This document shows, piece after piece, positions 25,346 to 34,107 of a stretch of 64,000 nt of DNA. Each line of letters opens with the position of its first letter. Position 1 is the first letter of the stretch. The DNA comes from Arthrobacter pascens (GTDB lineage: Bacteria > Actinomycetota > Actinomycetes > Actinomycetales > Micrococcaceae), in NCBI RefSeq assembly GCF_017052465.1, contig NZ_JAFHKT010000120.1:1-64000 (forward strand), read 5' to 3'. The position numbers and the translations under genes were made by a program. The notes beneath the pieces were generated by a model, which made no database searches, was not told where the DNA came from, and worked only from the letters and a program-made list of their open reading frames with translations.

Positions 25346-26383
25346 TCATCCGGCGGCCAACGGCTCCGTCTGCTGGGCACCGGCATGCTGGGCGCCGGCA
25401 TGCTGGGCAGCCCCATGCGGGACTCCGACATGCGGAGCCGGCTCCAGCGGGCCCTCAAAGACCAGCTGGTCGAGACGCCGCAGGATGAGGCCTTCGCGCA
25501 AGGCCCAGGGGCAGATCTTGATCTTCTTGAACGCGAACAGTTCAAGGGCGGCTTCCGCCACTAGGGCTCCCGCCAGGAGCTGGTTGGCGCGCGCCTCCGA
25601 GACGCCGGGCAGATGCAGCCTGTCCTCGCTTTTCATGGCCGAGATGCGCTGCGCCCAGATTCCCAGGTCCGTGGCGTTCAGCTCGCGCTTCACGTACGGG
25701 CCTGCGCCGCTCGGTGCAGCGCCTGCGATGCGCGCCAGCGAGCGGAAGGTCTTGGATGTCCCGGCCACGACATTGGCCCTGCCGATCGGGTCGAAACTCC
25801 GGACGGCAGGCTTGAGCGTTGCCCGGATGTAGCGCCGAAGCTCCTTGACGCTCTTGGCGGAGGGGGGATCCTCATGCAGCCAGTCCCTGGTGAGGCGGCT
25901 GGCACCGAGAGGGACGGACGTGGCCAGCTCCGGGAGCTCGTCTTGGCCGGACGCCATCTCGAAGGAGCCGCCGCCGATGTCCAGGTTCAGGATGGGGCCG
26001 GCTCCCCAGCCGTACCAGCGGCGGACGGCGAAGAACGTCATGGACGCCTCTTCGCTGCCGGTCAGTTCCTGCAGCGTCACAGTCGTCTCATGCTTCACCC
26101 GGGCCAGTACCGCCGGCCCGTTCGTGGCCTCGCGGATGGCGGACGTACAGAAGGCGAGCAGGTCATCGGCCTTGTGGCGCGCCGCAAATTCCCACGCCTC
26201 AAGGACGAACTCTGCCAGCTCATGCTGGCCGGCATCAGTGATGTTGCCGTCGCCGTCGAGGTACTGCACGAGGGACAGGGGCCGCTTGTGGGAGGCGAAA
26301 GGCACGGGGCGCGCGCCGGGGTGTGCATCCACAAGCAGGAGATGGACAGTATTGGACCCGATATCGAGGACGCCTAGCCGCAT
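25346..26383 (-). CDS. ppx: Ppx/GppA-family exopolyphosphatase
   Basis: ASKHA-fold phosphatase acting on polyphosphate or (p)ppGpp-type substrates. The 345-residue product is the short actinobacterial form without a C-terminal HD domain. 'RLGVLDIGSNTVHLLLVD' is the phosphate-1 motif and 'ILNLDIGGGSFEMASG' the phosphate-2 motif. The C-terminus carries a short repeat of HAGAQ units encoded by a 15-bp tandem repeat. The ATG at 26383 has AATAAT 6 nt before it, a leaderless layout. Confidence 0.88.
   Translation of the reverse strand: MRLGVLDIGSNTVHLLLVDAHPGARPVPFASHKRPLSLVQYLDGDGNITDAGQHELAEFVLEAWEFAARHKADDLLAFCTSAIREATNGPAVLARVKHETTVTLQELTGSEEASMTFFAVRRWYGWGAGPILNLDIGGGSFEMASGQDELPELATSVPLGASRLTRDWLHEDPPSAKSVKELRRYIRATLKPAVRSFDPIGRANVVAGTSKTFRSLARIAGAAPSGAGPYVKRELNATDLGIWAQRISAMKSEDRLHLPGVSEARANQLLAGALVAEAALELFAFKKIKICPWALREGLILRRLDQLVFEGPLEPAPHVGVPHGAAQHAGAQHAGAQQTEPLAAG
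25371..25415. repeat. Three tandem 15-bp units in the ppx 3' end
   Basis: Units of TGCTGGGCACCGGCA and two variants follow each other. They are in frame with ppx and give the HAGAQ-type repeat, so copy number could change without a frameshift. Confidence 0.75.
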
Positions 26384-26438
26384 CCTGCCATTATTCCCCC
26401 CGGAACGCCGGCGGGAGCAATCCGTGCGGCCACATTTC

Positions 26439-26464
26439 CTTGGTACCGAATGCTTGGTACCGAA
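26439..26464. repeat. Direct repeat CTTGGTACCGAA
   Basis: Two exact 12-bp copies (26439-26450, 26453-26464) lie 2 bp apart in the gap between the SseB-domain gene stop and the ppx start. Each holds the palindrome GGTACC. Role unknown. Confidence 0.7.
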
Positions 26465-26473
26465 CGGGGGGCG

Positions 26474-26923
26474 CTACTCGCCTTCGAGTCCCGCGGGGTT
26501 GGCGTCGACGTCGTCGGCCCGCTTGAAGTCGCGCTTGATGTTGGCGATGCCCTCCGGGTTGATTTCAAATCCGTAGGCCGCACCCGGGTTGATGACCATG
26601 CCCAGTTCGTCACCGATGTTTGCAATGATCGCTGCGCCCTGGGTCCCGAGAACGTTCGGGGCCGCGTCGAGGTATTCCTGGTCCACGCGGCTGGGGTGTG
26701 AGAACACGGCCAGTACCGGCTGGCCCTCGGCGTTGCCCAGCACCAGCGGTTCAACTTCGGAGTCATCGCCCTCAAGGGCGTCGGAACTGATGATGTAGAC
26801 CTCGTTGTTGAGGAACGACAGGATGACGTCCACCGGGTTGGCGTCCGGCCGGTCCCCTTGGGCCAGCTTCTCCTCGAGGTCGTTCAGCGGCGTGGTGTCT
26901 GCGGGTCCGGGCTGTTCAGTCAT
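26474..26923 (-). CDS. SseB-domain protein
   Basis: The 149-residue soluble protein has an SseB N-terminal-type domain: 'VYIISSD', 'VLAVFSHPSRVDQEYL', and 'GAAIIANIGDELGMVINPGAAYGFEI' with the family's NPG motif. The ATG at 26923 opens the MTEQPG sequence. A longer frame to 26971 runs into unrelated sequence. It lies downstream of topA and upstream of ppx on the same strand. The molecular role of such proteins in actinobacteria is unknown. Confidence 0.8.
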   Translation of the reverse strand: MTEQPGPADTTPLNDLEEKLAQGDRPDANPVDVILSFLNNEVYIISSDALEGDDSEVEPLVLGNAEGQPVLAVFSHPSRVDQEYLDAAPNVLGTQGAAIIANIGDELGMVINPGAAYGFEINPEGIANIKRDFKRADDVDANPAGLEGE

Positions 26924-26986
26924 GTATCTACTCGACCACGATGCGGGGCACGGCGCAATTCCGCAGCCCAACCAGCGGCCTTGGTT

Positions 26987-27037
26987 CCGCTGGTCGAACT
27001 GGCCGAGACCCCTGGTTTCGACGAGCTCAACCAGCGG
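26987..27037. repeat. REP-like imperfect palindrome after topA
   Basis: The arms 26987-27010 and 27013-27037 are near complements (CCGCTGGTCGAACT... against ...AGCTCAACCAGCGG), with differences mostly compatible with G-U pairing. The core TGGTTTCGACGAGCTCAACC resembles a dispersed intergenic repeat of Arthrobacter-type genomes. It lies 5 bp after the topA stop and may act as its terminator. Confidence 0.6.
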
Positions 27038-27042
27038 CCCCC

Positions 27043-29766
27043 TTACTTCTTTGCAGCTGCCTTCTTGGCCGGGGCCTTGCGGGTGGTTGTCCGCTTGACC
27101 GGGCCCTTGGCCCGCTTCTCGGCCAGCAGTTCGACAGCCTGTTCCCGCGTCAGTTCCTCCAGCGAGGTGCTCCGGGGCACGGTGATGTTGGTGACGCCGT
27201 CGGTGATGTAGGGCCCGAAGCGGCCTTCCTTCACCACGATGTTCTTCTCCGAGACAGGGTCCGGACCGAACTCCGCCAGCGGGGGCACGGCGGCGCGGGC
27301 ACCGCGCTGCTTTGGCTGGGAGTAGATCTCCAGCGCCTGCTCCAGCGTGATGGTGAAGATTTCCTCTTCCGAACCGATGGAGCGCGAGTCCGTGCCCTTC
27401 TTCAGGTACGGGCCGAAGCGGCCGTTCTGGACCGTGATCACGTTGCCGTCAGTGTCTTCGCCGAGCACCCGCGGGAGGCTCATGAGCTGCAGGGCCTCAT
27501 CGAGGGTAATGGATTCCACCGTCATGGACTTGAACAGCGAACCGGTGCGCGGCTTGGCCTTGACCGGTTTCTTCGGCGGCTTGGGCTTGCCGTTCTTGTA
27601 GTACTCGACCGGCTGGTTGGCGAGCTGCTCTTCGGTCATCTCGGGGATGATCTCGGTGACGTAGGCGCCGTACCGTCCGTTCTTGGCAACCACCGTGTGG
27701 CCGGTGTGGGGATCGTCGCCGAGGACCCGCTCCTCAGGCGCGGCTGTCTCCATCAGCTCCACGGCCTTGGCGGCGGTGAGCTCGTCCGGGGCCAGGTCCT
27801 CGGGCACGTTGGCGCGGGCGGATTCCACCACCTCGCCCGTCTTCGGATCCACGGTGGGGACGGAGCTCTCCAGATACGGACCAAACTTGCCGACGCGCAG
27901 CGTGATGCCGTCCGCGATGGGCACCGAGTTGATTTCCCGCGCGTCGATCTCGCCGAGGTTGTTGACGATGCTCAGCAGGCCGGGATCAGCATCTTCGCCG
28001 TAATAGAAGTGCTTGAGCCAGGCGGCGCCGACGGCCTGGCCGTTGGCGATCTTGTCCAGGTCGCCTTCCATGTCGGCCGTGAACTCGTAGTCCACGTAAT
28101 CCGTGAAGTGCTGCTCGAGGAGCCGCACCACGGAGAAGGCAATCCAGCTGGGCACCAGGGCCGAGCCCTGCTTACGCACGTAGCCGCGGTCCTGGATCGT
28201 GGAAATCGTGGAGGCATAGGTGGACGGGCGTCCGATGCCCTTCTTTTCCAGTTCGGCCGTGAGGGAGGCTTCCGTGTAGCGCGGCGGCGGGGACGTCTCG
28301 TGGCCCACGGCGATGATGTCCGAGGCGGTGAGGGAGTCGTCCTTGGCCACGTTCGGCAGGCGGCGGGCCTCCTCGGACTCGTCGTCTCCGCGGCTTTCGT
28401 CCTTCCCTTCCTCATACGCGGCCAGGAAGCCGGGGAAGGTGATGACGGTGCCGGAGGCCGAGAATTCGGCGTCGCGGCCATCGGCTGCCACCGCGCCGAG
28501 GCGGATGGTGGCGGTGGAACCCTTCGCGTCGCCCATCTGGGATGCGACGGTGCGCTTCCAGATCAGTTCGTACAGGCGGAATTCGTCGCCGGAGAGCTGC
28601 TTGGCGACCTGGGCCGGCGTGCGGAAGGAGTCACCGGCGGGGCGGATGGCCTCGTGGGCCTCCTGCGCGTTCGCGGCCTTGCTGGTGTAGACGCGGGGCG
28701 ACTGCGGGATGTACTCCGGGCCGTACAGTTCGGAGGCCTGGCGGCGGGCTGCCGTGACGGCCTCGTCGCTCAGCGCCGAGGAGTCCGTACGCATATAGGT
28801 GATGTAGCCGTTTTCGTACAGCCGCTGGGCGATCTGCATGGTGCTCTTGGACGAGAAACGCAGCTTGCGGCCGGCCTCCTGCTGAAGCGTGGAGGTGGTG
28901 AACGGGGCGGCCGGTCGGCGGGTGTACGGCTTTGTATCGACGGACCGGACCCGGAAGTCGGCATTTTCCAGCCCGGACGCCAACGACGTGGCGAGTTCCT
29001 CGTTGAGGTGGACCGCGTTGCGCGCGGTGAGCACGCCGTCGTCGTTAAAGTCCCGGCCGCTGGCGACCTTGGCACCGTCCACGGCGGCGAGCTTCGCTTT
29101 GAAGGAGCCCGACTCGGCGCCGAACTGGCCGGTCAGGTCCCAGTAGGACGCTGCCTTGAAGGCCATCCGCTCCCGTTCACGGTCAACCACCATGCGGGTC
29201 ACCACGGACTGCACGCGGCCGGCGGACAGGCCGCGGGCCACCTTGCGCCACAGCACCGGGGAAATCTCGTAGCCGTAGAGCCGGTCCAGGATGCGGCGGG
29301 TTTCCTGGGCGTCGACCAGGGCGGCGTCGACGTCGCGCAGGTTGTCCATGGCGCGGTGGATGGCTTCCTTGGTGATTTCGCCGAAGGTCATCCGGTACAC
29401 CGGGACCTTGGGCTTGAGCACTTCCAGCAGGTGCCACGCGATGGCCTCGCCCTCGCGGTCCCCATCGGTTGCGAGGTAGAGGGCGTCGGCATCCTTGAGC
29501 TGTGCCTTGAGTTCAGCCACCTTCTTCTTCTTGTCCGGAGACACGACGTAGTACGGCTTGAAGCCGTTTTCGACGTCGACGGCGAACTTGCCCACGGAGG
29601 TCTTCTTCAGTTCCGCCGGGAGTTCGGACGGCTGCGGCAGGTCGCGGATGTGACCGATGGAGGCCTCAACGATGAAGCCCTCGCCCAGGTACTTGGCGAT
29701 GGTCTTGCTCTTGGCCGGAGACTCCACGATCACGAGTTTCTTGCCGGTTTTGGCCTTGCTTGGCAC
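27043..29766 (-). CDS. topA: DNA topoisomerase I (type IA)
   Basis: It relaxes negative supercoils through a 5'-phosphotyrosine link. The 907-residue protein has an N-terminal Toprim domain ('KLVIVESPAKSKTI', 'ATDGDREGEAIAW') and the catalytic Tyr in 'GYITYMRTDSSAL' near residue 324. Instead of Cys zinc fingers it has the actinobacterial series of C-terminal repeats ('GRFGPYLKKG', 'GRYGAYV', 'GRFGPYITDG'). A Lys/Ala-rich tail follows. The GTG at 29766 is chosen because GGAG lies 4 nt upstream and the product then starts VPSKAKTGKKLVIVESP. Confidence 0.96.
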   Translation of the reverse strand: MPSKAKTGKKLVIVESPAKSKTIAKYLGEGFIVEASIGHIRDLPQPSELPAELKKTSVGKFAVDVENGFKPYYVVSPDKKKKVAELKAQLKDADALYLATDGDREGEAIAWHLLEVLKPKVPVYRMTFGEITKEAIHRAMDNLRDVDAALVDAQETRRILDRLYGYEISPVLWRKVARGLSAGRVQSVVTRMVVDRERERMAFKAASYWDLTGQFGAESGSFKAKLAAVDGAKVASGRDFNDDGVLTARNAVHLNEELATSLASGLENADFRVRSVDTKPYTRRPAAPFTTSTLQQEAGRKLRFSSKSTMQIAQRLYENGYITYMRTDSSALSDEAVTAARRQASELYGPEYIPQSPRVYTSKAANAQEAHEAIRPAGDSFRTPAQVAKQLSGDEFRLYELIWKRTVASQMGDAKGSTATIRLGAVAADGRDAEFSASGTVITFPGFLAAYEEGKDESRGDDESEEARRLPNVAKDDSLTASDIIAVGHETSPPPRYTEASLTAELEKKGIGRPSTYASTISTIQDRGYVRKQGSALVPSWIAFSVVRLLEQHFTDYVDYEFTADMEGDLDKIANGQAVGAAWLKHFYYGEDADPGLLSIVNNLGEIDAREINSVPIADGITLRVGKFGPYLESSVPTVDPKTGEVVESARANVPEDLAPDELTAAKAVELMETAAPEERVLGDDPHTGHTVVAKNGRYGAYVTEIIPEMTEEQLANQPVEYYKNGKPKPPKKPVKAKPRTGSLFKSMTVESITLDEALQLMSLPRVLGEDTDGNVITVQNGRFGPYLKKGTDSRSIGSEEEIFTITLEQALEIYSQPKQRGARAAVPPLAEFGPDPVSEKNIVVKEGRFGPYITDGVTNITVPRSTSLEELTREQAVELLAEKRAKGPVKRTTTRKAPAKKAAAKK

Positions 29767-29891
29767 AGTGCTCCTACAGAAAAAGGTTGCTCGGGCAGAT
29801 GAGCCCATATTGGCCTAGTTCACCATATTTTGCAGAATCATGCGCAGTCATGTGGAAAACGGGTGGCCGCCGTCACTGCCGGGAAAGGTGG

Positions 29892-30584
29892 CTAAGTGGC
29901 CTCGGAGGTGCCCTTCCGCCCGTGGCTTTCCGGTGCCCGGTCGTCCGGAATCATGGACCACATGGTGGCGATCCGCTCGGCCCCCGGCGGGATGCTGCCC
30001 GGGTCCTCAAGCTCGTAGTCCCGCAGCAGTCCAAAGACCTTCTCGCTGAGTTCCAGCTGCTGTGCCGGGGTCAGATACAGCAGGTCAGTGGCGAGCACAA
30101 CCGCCCTGGGCGGCTCCGGAAATTCGCCGCGCTTCCGCTGCTCGTTCCGGGCCCTGGCATATGCGTTGGCGCGGCGCCGGAAGGCCTGCAGTTCGAGATC
30201 GACGACGGCGAAGTCGGGGCTGGCTGCCCCGCCGCCAGAATTGATGGTGAAATCAGTGCCGGCCGCCTTCCAGCGTCGCTCGCGCGCATCCCCGGCCGTC
30301 TCGGCGGGAGCCACGATTCCCCATTTCTGCAGCGCCCTCAGGTGGTAGCTCATCGCGCTCGGCGTGAGGCCGGTCTGCCGGGCAAGCTCGGTGGCCGTTC
30401 GGCTCAGCTGGGTGGAGTACAGCTCGGAGATGACTTCCAGCCGCGCGGCGTGGGCCAGCGCCCGGATTGCCTTGGGGTCGGTGATCTCCACCCTGTTTTC
30501 CGGGCGGCCCCTGCGCTTCGGCTGGGCATCCCCCTCAGGTGCCATGCCGACGGCAGGGTCCCCGCGGGGCGTGTCTGTGCTCAC
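29892..30584 (-). CDS. ArsR-like winged-helix regulator
   Basis: The 230-residue protein has an N-terminal HTH_20/ArsR-type DNA-binding region ('IRALAHAARLEVISELY', 'LTPSAMSYHLRALQKWGIV') and a helical C-terminal part of unknown role. The GTG at 30584 is preceded by AAGGC. It lies between topA and the methyltransferase gene, both also leftward, with its own gaps on either side. Target unknown. Confidence 0.8.
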   Translation of the reverse strand: MSTDTPRGDPAVGMAPEGDAQPKRRGRPENRVEITDPKAIRALAHAARLEVISELYSTQLSRTATELARQTGLTPSAMSYHLRALQKWGIVAPAETAGDARERRWKAAGTDFTINSGGGAASPDFAVVDLELQAFRRRANAYARARNEQRKRGEFPEPPRAVVLATDLLYLTPAQQLELSEKVFGLLRDYELEDPGSIPPGAERIATMWSMIPDDRAPESHGRKGTSEAT

Positions 30585-30642
30585 GCCTTAAGTCTAGTCA
30601 GCAGGCAGCAGTCGTGAAAGGAATGCTTGACATCCGGCAGAC

Positions 30643-32250
30643 CTAATCCTCACCCGCCGGCAGCAGGAACCCGTCCCTGACCAGGTTGGCGACTTCGGCG
30701 AGCATGCCGCTGCGGAAGGCGTCCCGGTCAAAACCCTCGTATCCGCCCAGCAGGGCCTCCAGGGCACCGATGATCTGCCCTGCCGAGAGGTCGCCGTCGC
30801 ACGCCGAGACGAACCCGGCAAGTTCCGTGCTCAGCAGGTTGGTGCGCCGAAGCCCGGCACCCTGGCGCAGCAGGATCACGCCGGGGTGTTCGGCGCCCGG
30901 CCGTTGGTGGCGTTCTTCGGTGACGTCCTCAGCCACCAGCAGGTGCGCGGTGGACAGGTCGTTCGCCGCAAGCCAGTCGCTGCGTTTAACTGCGGCGCCC
31001 AGGTGCGGACCCACAGGCTGCTCGATCGGGTACGTGATCTCCTCAAACCGGCAGATCCGGCGCGGTCCTGCCGCGGGCCGCCGCAGCCAGATCATGCCGA
31101 AGCCGATTCCGCCCACGTTCCGCGAGGCAAAGTCATCGAGGTAGGCGGAGTATGCCTCCTGATAGTGCCCGCGGTCCCGGTTTTCCGAGGCATCCTGCAG
31201 CCAGGTCTCGGCATACTGTTCCGGTCCGACCTGCTCGCGCTGGATGAACCACGCATCGGTGTCCGGACTGGCCCAGCTTTGCGGCCGCTCCTCCCACGAC
31301 TGCCCCGCTGTGATCTCCCAGTTGCCCAAAATCTGGGCTGTTCCGTCAGGGGCCAGCACCTCCGGCAGGGACTTGACCAGGGAGGCTACGATGTCATCCC
31401 CCGGCAGGCCGCCGTCGCGGTAGGTGAACTGGTCTTTGGCAGCCTCGCCCTCGCTGCGCGGCGTGATGACAAAGGGCGGGTTGGATACTACGAGGTCGAA
31501 TTCCTGTCCGGCGACGGGCTCCAGAAGCGAGCCGAGCCGGAGCGCCACCCGGTCCTCGGGCCGCGACGGGTCCACGCGGAGCGCCTCGGCGTTGAGCAGG
31601 ATATTGAAGCGAGTGAACGCCAGGGCCCGCTCGGAGATGTCCGTGGCGGTGACGTGCTCGCTGTGGTGCAGCAGGTGGAAGGTCTGGATGCCGCAGCCTG
31701 TGCCCAGGTCCAGGGCCCGGGCGGCATGACGCCGGATGGTGGTCTGCACCAGCGTTGTGGAGGCCTGCCCGATACCGAGGACGTGGTCGTGGCGGAGCAC
31801 GCCGGGGCGCTGGTGCGCGGCGAGGTCGCTGGCCACCCACAGGTCCGCGCCGTCCCAGCCGTAGGGCCTGAGGTCCGCGACGGCCGCCACGCCGGCCGCC
31901 GCGACCTCCGCGAGCCCGAGTGACACCAGGCCCTCCGTCCGGGTCCGCGGCAGTGCGGCGTCGATCGCTGTGGCATCCTGCGGGACGGCCAGCAGCCAGA
32001 AACGCACGACGGAGGCAAGGGCCGCCGTGCGCGGCCCGCCGTGGGAGGCTTCCTCGGTAACGATCAGCGCGGGGATGAGCTGGTCCCGGTCCAGCGCGGA
32101 GTATGCCGACGGGCCCAGCAGCTCGGCGACGCCGTCCACGGTGTAGTCCAGTTCCCGGAGGTCCGTGGCCAAAGCCTGCAGGAGGTCCGGGAGGTCGCTG
32201 CGGGGAGCATTGGGGGTATTGCCGGCAGTGAAGAGCGTTGATTCGGTCAC
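30643..32250 (-). CDS. SAM-dependent class I methyltransferase with N-terminal DUF7059-type domain
   Basis: The 535-residue protein has an N-terminal helical domain of about 120 residues. A Rossmann methyltransferase follows with the SAM loop 'ALDLGTGCGIQTFHLL' and catalytic 'VVSNPPFV'. NPPF enzymes methylate amide or amino nitrogens of RNA, DNA or glutamine, so the target is probably an RNA base or a protein Gln. A long C-terminal extension (about 200 residues) is of unknown role. The GTG at 32250 has TAGACT exactly 6 nt upstream, suggesting a leaderless transcript divergent from the gene at 32293. Confidence 0.82.
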   Translation of the reverse strand: MTESTLFTAGNTPNAPRSDLPDLLQALATDLRELDYTVDGVAELLGPSAYSALDRDQLIPALIVTEEASHGGPRTAALASVVRFWLLAVPQDATAIDAALPRTRTEGLVSLGLAEVAAAGVAAVADLRPYGWDGADLWVASDLAAHQRPGVLRHDHVLGIGQASTTLVQTTIRRHAARALDLGTGCGIQTFHLLHHSEHVTATDISERALAFTRFNILLNAEALRVDPSRPEDRVALRLGSLLEPVAGQEFDLVVSNPPFVITPRSEGEAAKDQFTYRDGGLPGDDIVASLVKSLPEVLAPDGTAQILGNWEITAGQSWEERPQSWASPDTDAWFIQREQVGPEQYAETWLQDASENRDRGHYQEAYSAYLDDFASRNVGGIGFGMIWLRRPAAGPRRICRFEEITYPIEQPVGPHLGAAVKRSDWLAANDLSTAHLLVAEDVTEERHQRPGAEHPGVILLRQGAGLRRTNLLSTELAGFVSACDGDLSAGQIIGALEALLGGYEGFDRDAFRSGMLAEVANLVRDGFLLPAGED

Positions 32251-32292
32251 CGGGCAAGTCTATTTGTCCCAGGGGAAGGCTAGAGTGGGGCC

Positions 32293-32901
32293 ATGCTCGG
32301 CACCCAAGCAGCGGCGGCTGGCCCGGAGTGGCTTCAGTACGTTGCGGCATTCGCTCCCCTCAGTACGCTGGCGGCGGCTGTGATCGCCGGCTGGATTGCT
32401 TGGCGGACGCTCGCCCAACGGCGCGAAGCGGACCGCCGGGACCAGTGGTGGCAGCGCACCCAGTGGGCCATCGACCTGGCGATGGAGCGCGATTTCAGCC
32501 GGGCAGTAGTGGGCCTCATAACACTCAGGCACCTGGCCGACAGCGACCTTTGCACCGCCGAGGACTACGAGATGCTGGACAAAATCGGCGGCGCCAAGAT
32601 CGATGCCCTCACGCTGTCCGAAGAGAGCGCAAGCCGGTCCTCCGGTGCTCCGACGCCCACGCAGCCTGCACCCTCAGAGCCGGGGATTCCAGGGAAAGTA
32701 CCACCGGGGCCGGCACGCTCGGTTCGGGGTGACCTGATCCCTGTTGATCTCGATTCCCGCGGAGAGCGGGTCTTTGCCGCCTCGCCGGAAATGGCGAAAG
32801 CGCTGGCAGCGGCAGACAGACTTGTCTCTTTCGCGGCGGTCCGGCATCACGGCCCTCACGGGGGCGGATCGTCCGTCCGTCGGCCCTCCGGCAGCGGGTA
32901 A
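32293..32901 (+). CDS. Small membrane-anchored protein of unknown function
   Basis: The 202-residue product has one hydrophobic segment near residues 18-38 ('FAPLSTLAAAVIAGWIAW') followed by a basic helix rich in Arg and Trp and a Pro/Ser/Gly-rich tail. I do not recognise a domain. TAGAGT lies 6 nt before the ATG at 32293, so it is probably leaderless. The next gene starts 9 bp after its stop, and that gene's -10-like TAAGTT overlaps this stop codon. Confidence 0.65.
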   Translation: MLGTQAAAAGPEWLQYVAAFAPLSTLAAAVIAGWIAWRTLAQRREADRRDQWWQRTQWAIDLAMERDFSRAVVGLITLRHLADSDLCTAEDYEMLDKIGGAKIDALTLSEESASRSSGAPTPTQPAPSEPGIPGKVPPGPARSVRGDLIPVDLDSRGERVFAASPEMAKALAAADRLVSFAAVRHHGPHGGGSSVRRPSGSG

Positions 32902-32910
32902 GTTGTAGGT

Positions 32911-33354
32911 ATGGCTGAACGTTTCCCGGCGATGCTCCGCGCCCTCTCAGGGGCAGCGGTAGTCGCCTGCATCCTGCTCGTCCTTCCGGCCTGCTCATCC
33001 GTGGTGTCCATCGAAAACGCCGACGTTCCCGCGTGGAAAGCCACGGCATTGCCTTCTGCCAGCGATTCTGTTCTCGAGGATGCAGGCAAGATCCTCAACC
33101 GCGACCGGATCATCCGGGAAGCAGCCAATGTCCCGGCTGGCCGCTACTCGCTAACGGCGACGTGCGAGGGCGGGGGCAAAGCCTTCTTTGAAGTGTCGCT
33201 CGACGGGCGGCTGCTGGTGGATGCCGGGGCCGCCTGCAACGGCAGCCGGGAAACAACCAAGCTCACGGTGGACACAGCGGGGGCTCTTGAAATCAGTACC
33301 TCCAGCGTGGATGCCCCGCTCATTTATGCATACCAGTTGGTCCCGGCCAAGTAG
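32911..33354 (+). CDS. Putative lipoprotein A
   Basis: The 147-residue exported protein has a signal peptide ending in an LPAC lipobox with Cys near residue 28. The C-terminal half ('VPAGRYSLTATCEGGGKAFFEV...LLVDAGAAC') aligns with the tail of the next gene product, so the two are paralogues. It contains two Cys in the mature domain that could form a disulfide. No known family recognised. TAAGTT 6 nt before the ATG suggests a leaderless mRNA. Confidence 0.7.
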   Translation: MAERFPAMLRALSGAAVVACILLVLPACSSVVSIENADVPAWKATALPSASDSVLEDAGKILNRDRIIREAANVPAGRYSLTATCEGGGKAFFEVSLDGRLLVDAGAACNGSRETTKLTVDTAGALEISTSSVDAPLIYAYQLVPAK

Positions 33355-33494
33355 CCCGTCCACTGGGAACAAAGGCTCGTACGAGGGTGTCTGGGGACAG
33401 AATCTGCACCTGGGCCGGGTCGTCCTGAAGGTCTGGGCCGGACACCCTGCATTGTCCTATGGCCCCTTGGGTCCGGCGGGCTTAAAGTCGGTGT

Positions 33495-34064
33495 ATGCCC
33501 ACAGTGCGGATGTCCTCCGTACGCAAACTCTCCAGGCGGGCACCGCGGGTGCCGCCACTGCGAGCCCCGGCAGCCGCCGTCGTGCTTTTCCTTGCGCTTG
33601 GTGCCGGCACCGTCCTGAGTGGCTGCGAATACAGCTACGACGACGGCCGTGGCGCACTTCCCGTCGACACGTCAACTCCCGTGACAGACGCGGCGCTGCC
33701 GCGGGATCCGCTGTTGGACCTTCCCGTATCAGGCGCCGAGCTCGACGCGTGGGCGCGCGAGGTCCTGCCTGACTCCTCGGGGCAGGTCGTTTACACCGAT
33801 TACGGCACTGTCGAAGAGGACGAGGAAACGAAAGAGTCCACGGGGAGGCTGCCCAGCGGCACGTACGCCCTGACGCTTGCCTGCCGCAGCGAACGGCGGG
33901 TCTCGTTCACCGTGCGCGATTCCGAGTTCGCCCTCGTGGACCTGAGCCTGCGCTGCGGAACATCGAGAGTGAACGTGGTGCACCTCTCAAAGGCTTCGGT
34001 GCTGCGGATAACCGTGGAGGCGAGAAGGGATGCCAACTTCGCCGTCAAAATAAGCCGGCTCTGA
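33495..34064 (+). CDS. Putative lipoprotein B, paralogue of lipoprotein A
   Basis: The 189-residue protein has a basic N-terminus and a signal peptide with an LSGC lipobox near residue 44. An acidic linker and a domain ending 'LPSGTYALTLACRSERRVSF...ALVDLSLRC' follow. The domain shares the P-x-G-x-Y-x-L-T, paired Cys and LVD pattern with the protein at 32911. TAAAGT lies 6 nt before the ATG, another leaderless layout. Function unknown; likely an extracytoplasmic ligand- or envelope-binding domain. Confidence 0.7.
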   Translation: MPTVRMSSVRKLSRRAPRVPPLRAPAAAVVLFLALGAGTVLSGCEYSYDDGRGALPVDTSTPVTDAALPRDPLLDLPVSGAELDAWAREVLPDSSGQVVYTDYGTVEEDEETKESTGRLPSGTYALTLACRSERRVSFTVRDSEFALVDLSLRCGTSRVNVVHLSKASVLRITVEARRDANFAVKISRL

Positions 34065-34107
34065 GCGGCCGGGCACACTTGACTACGCGGTCAGGCTGCC
34101 CGGAAGG

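Noticed and set aside
26439..26464. Direct repeat as a possible attachment site or CRISPR
   Set aside because: There are only two copies 2 bp apart and no integrase, Cas gene or boundary nearby.
26941..29802. A 953-residue open frame on the plus strand opposite topA
   Set aside because: It is the antisense shadow of topA in GC-rich DNA. Its translation is low-complexity Gly/Arg/Val-rich, and topA has all expected motifs.
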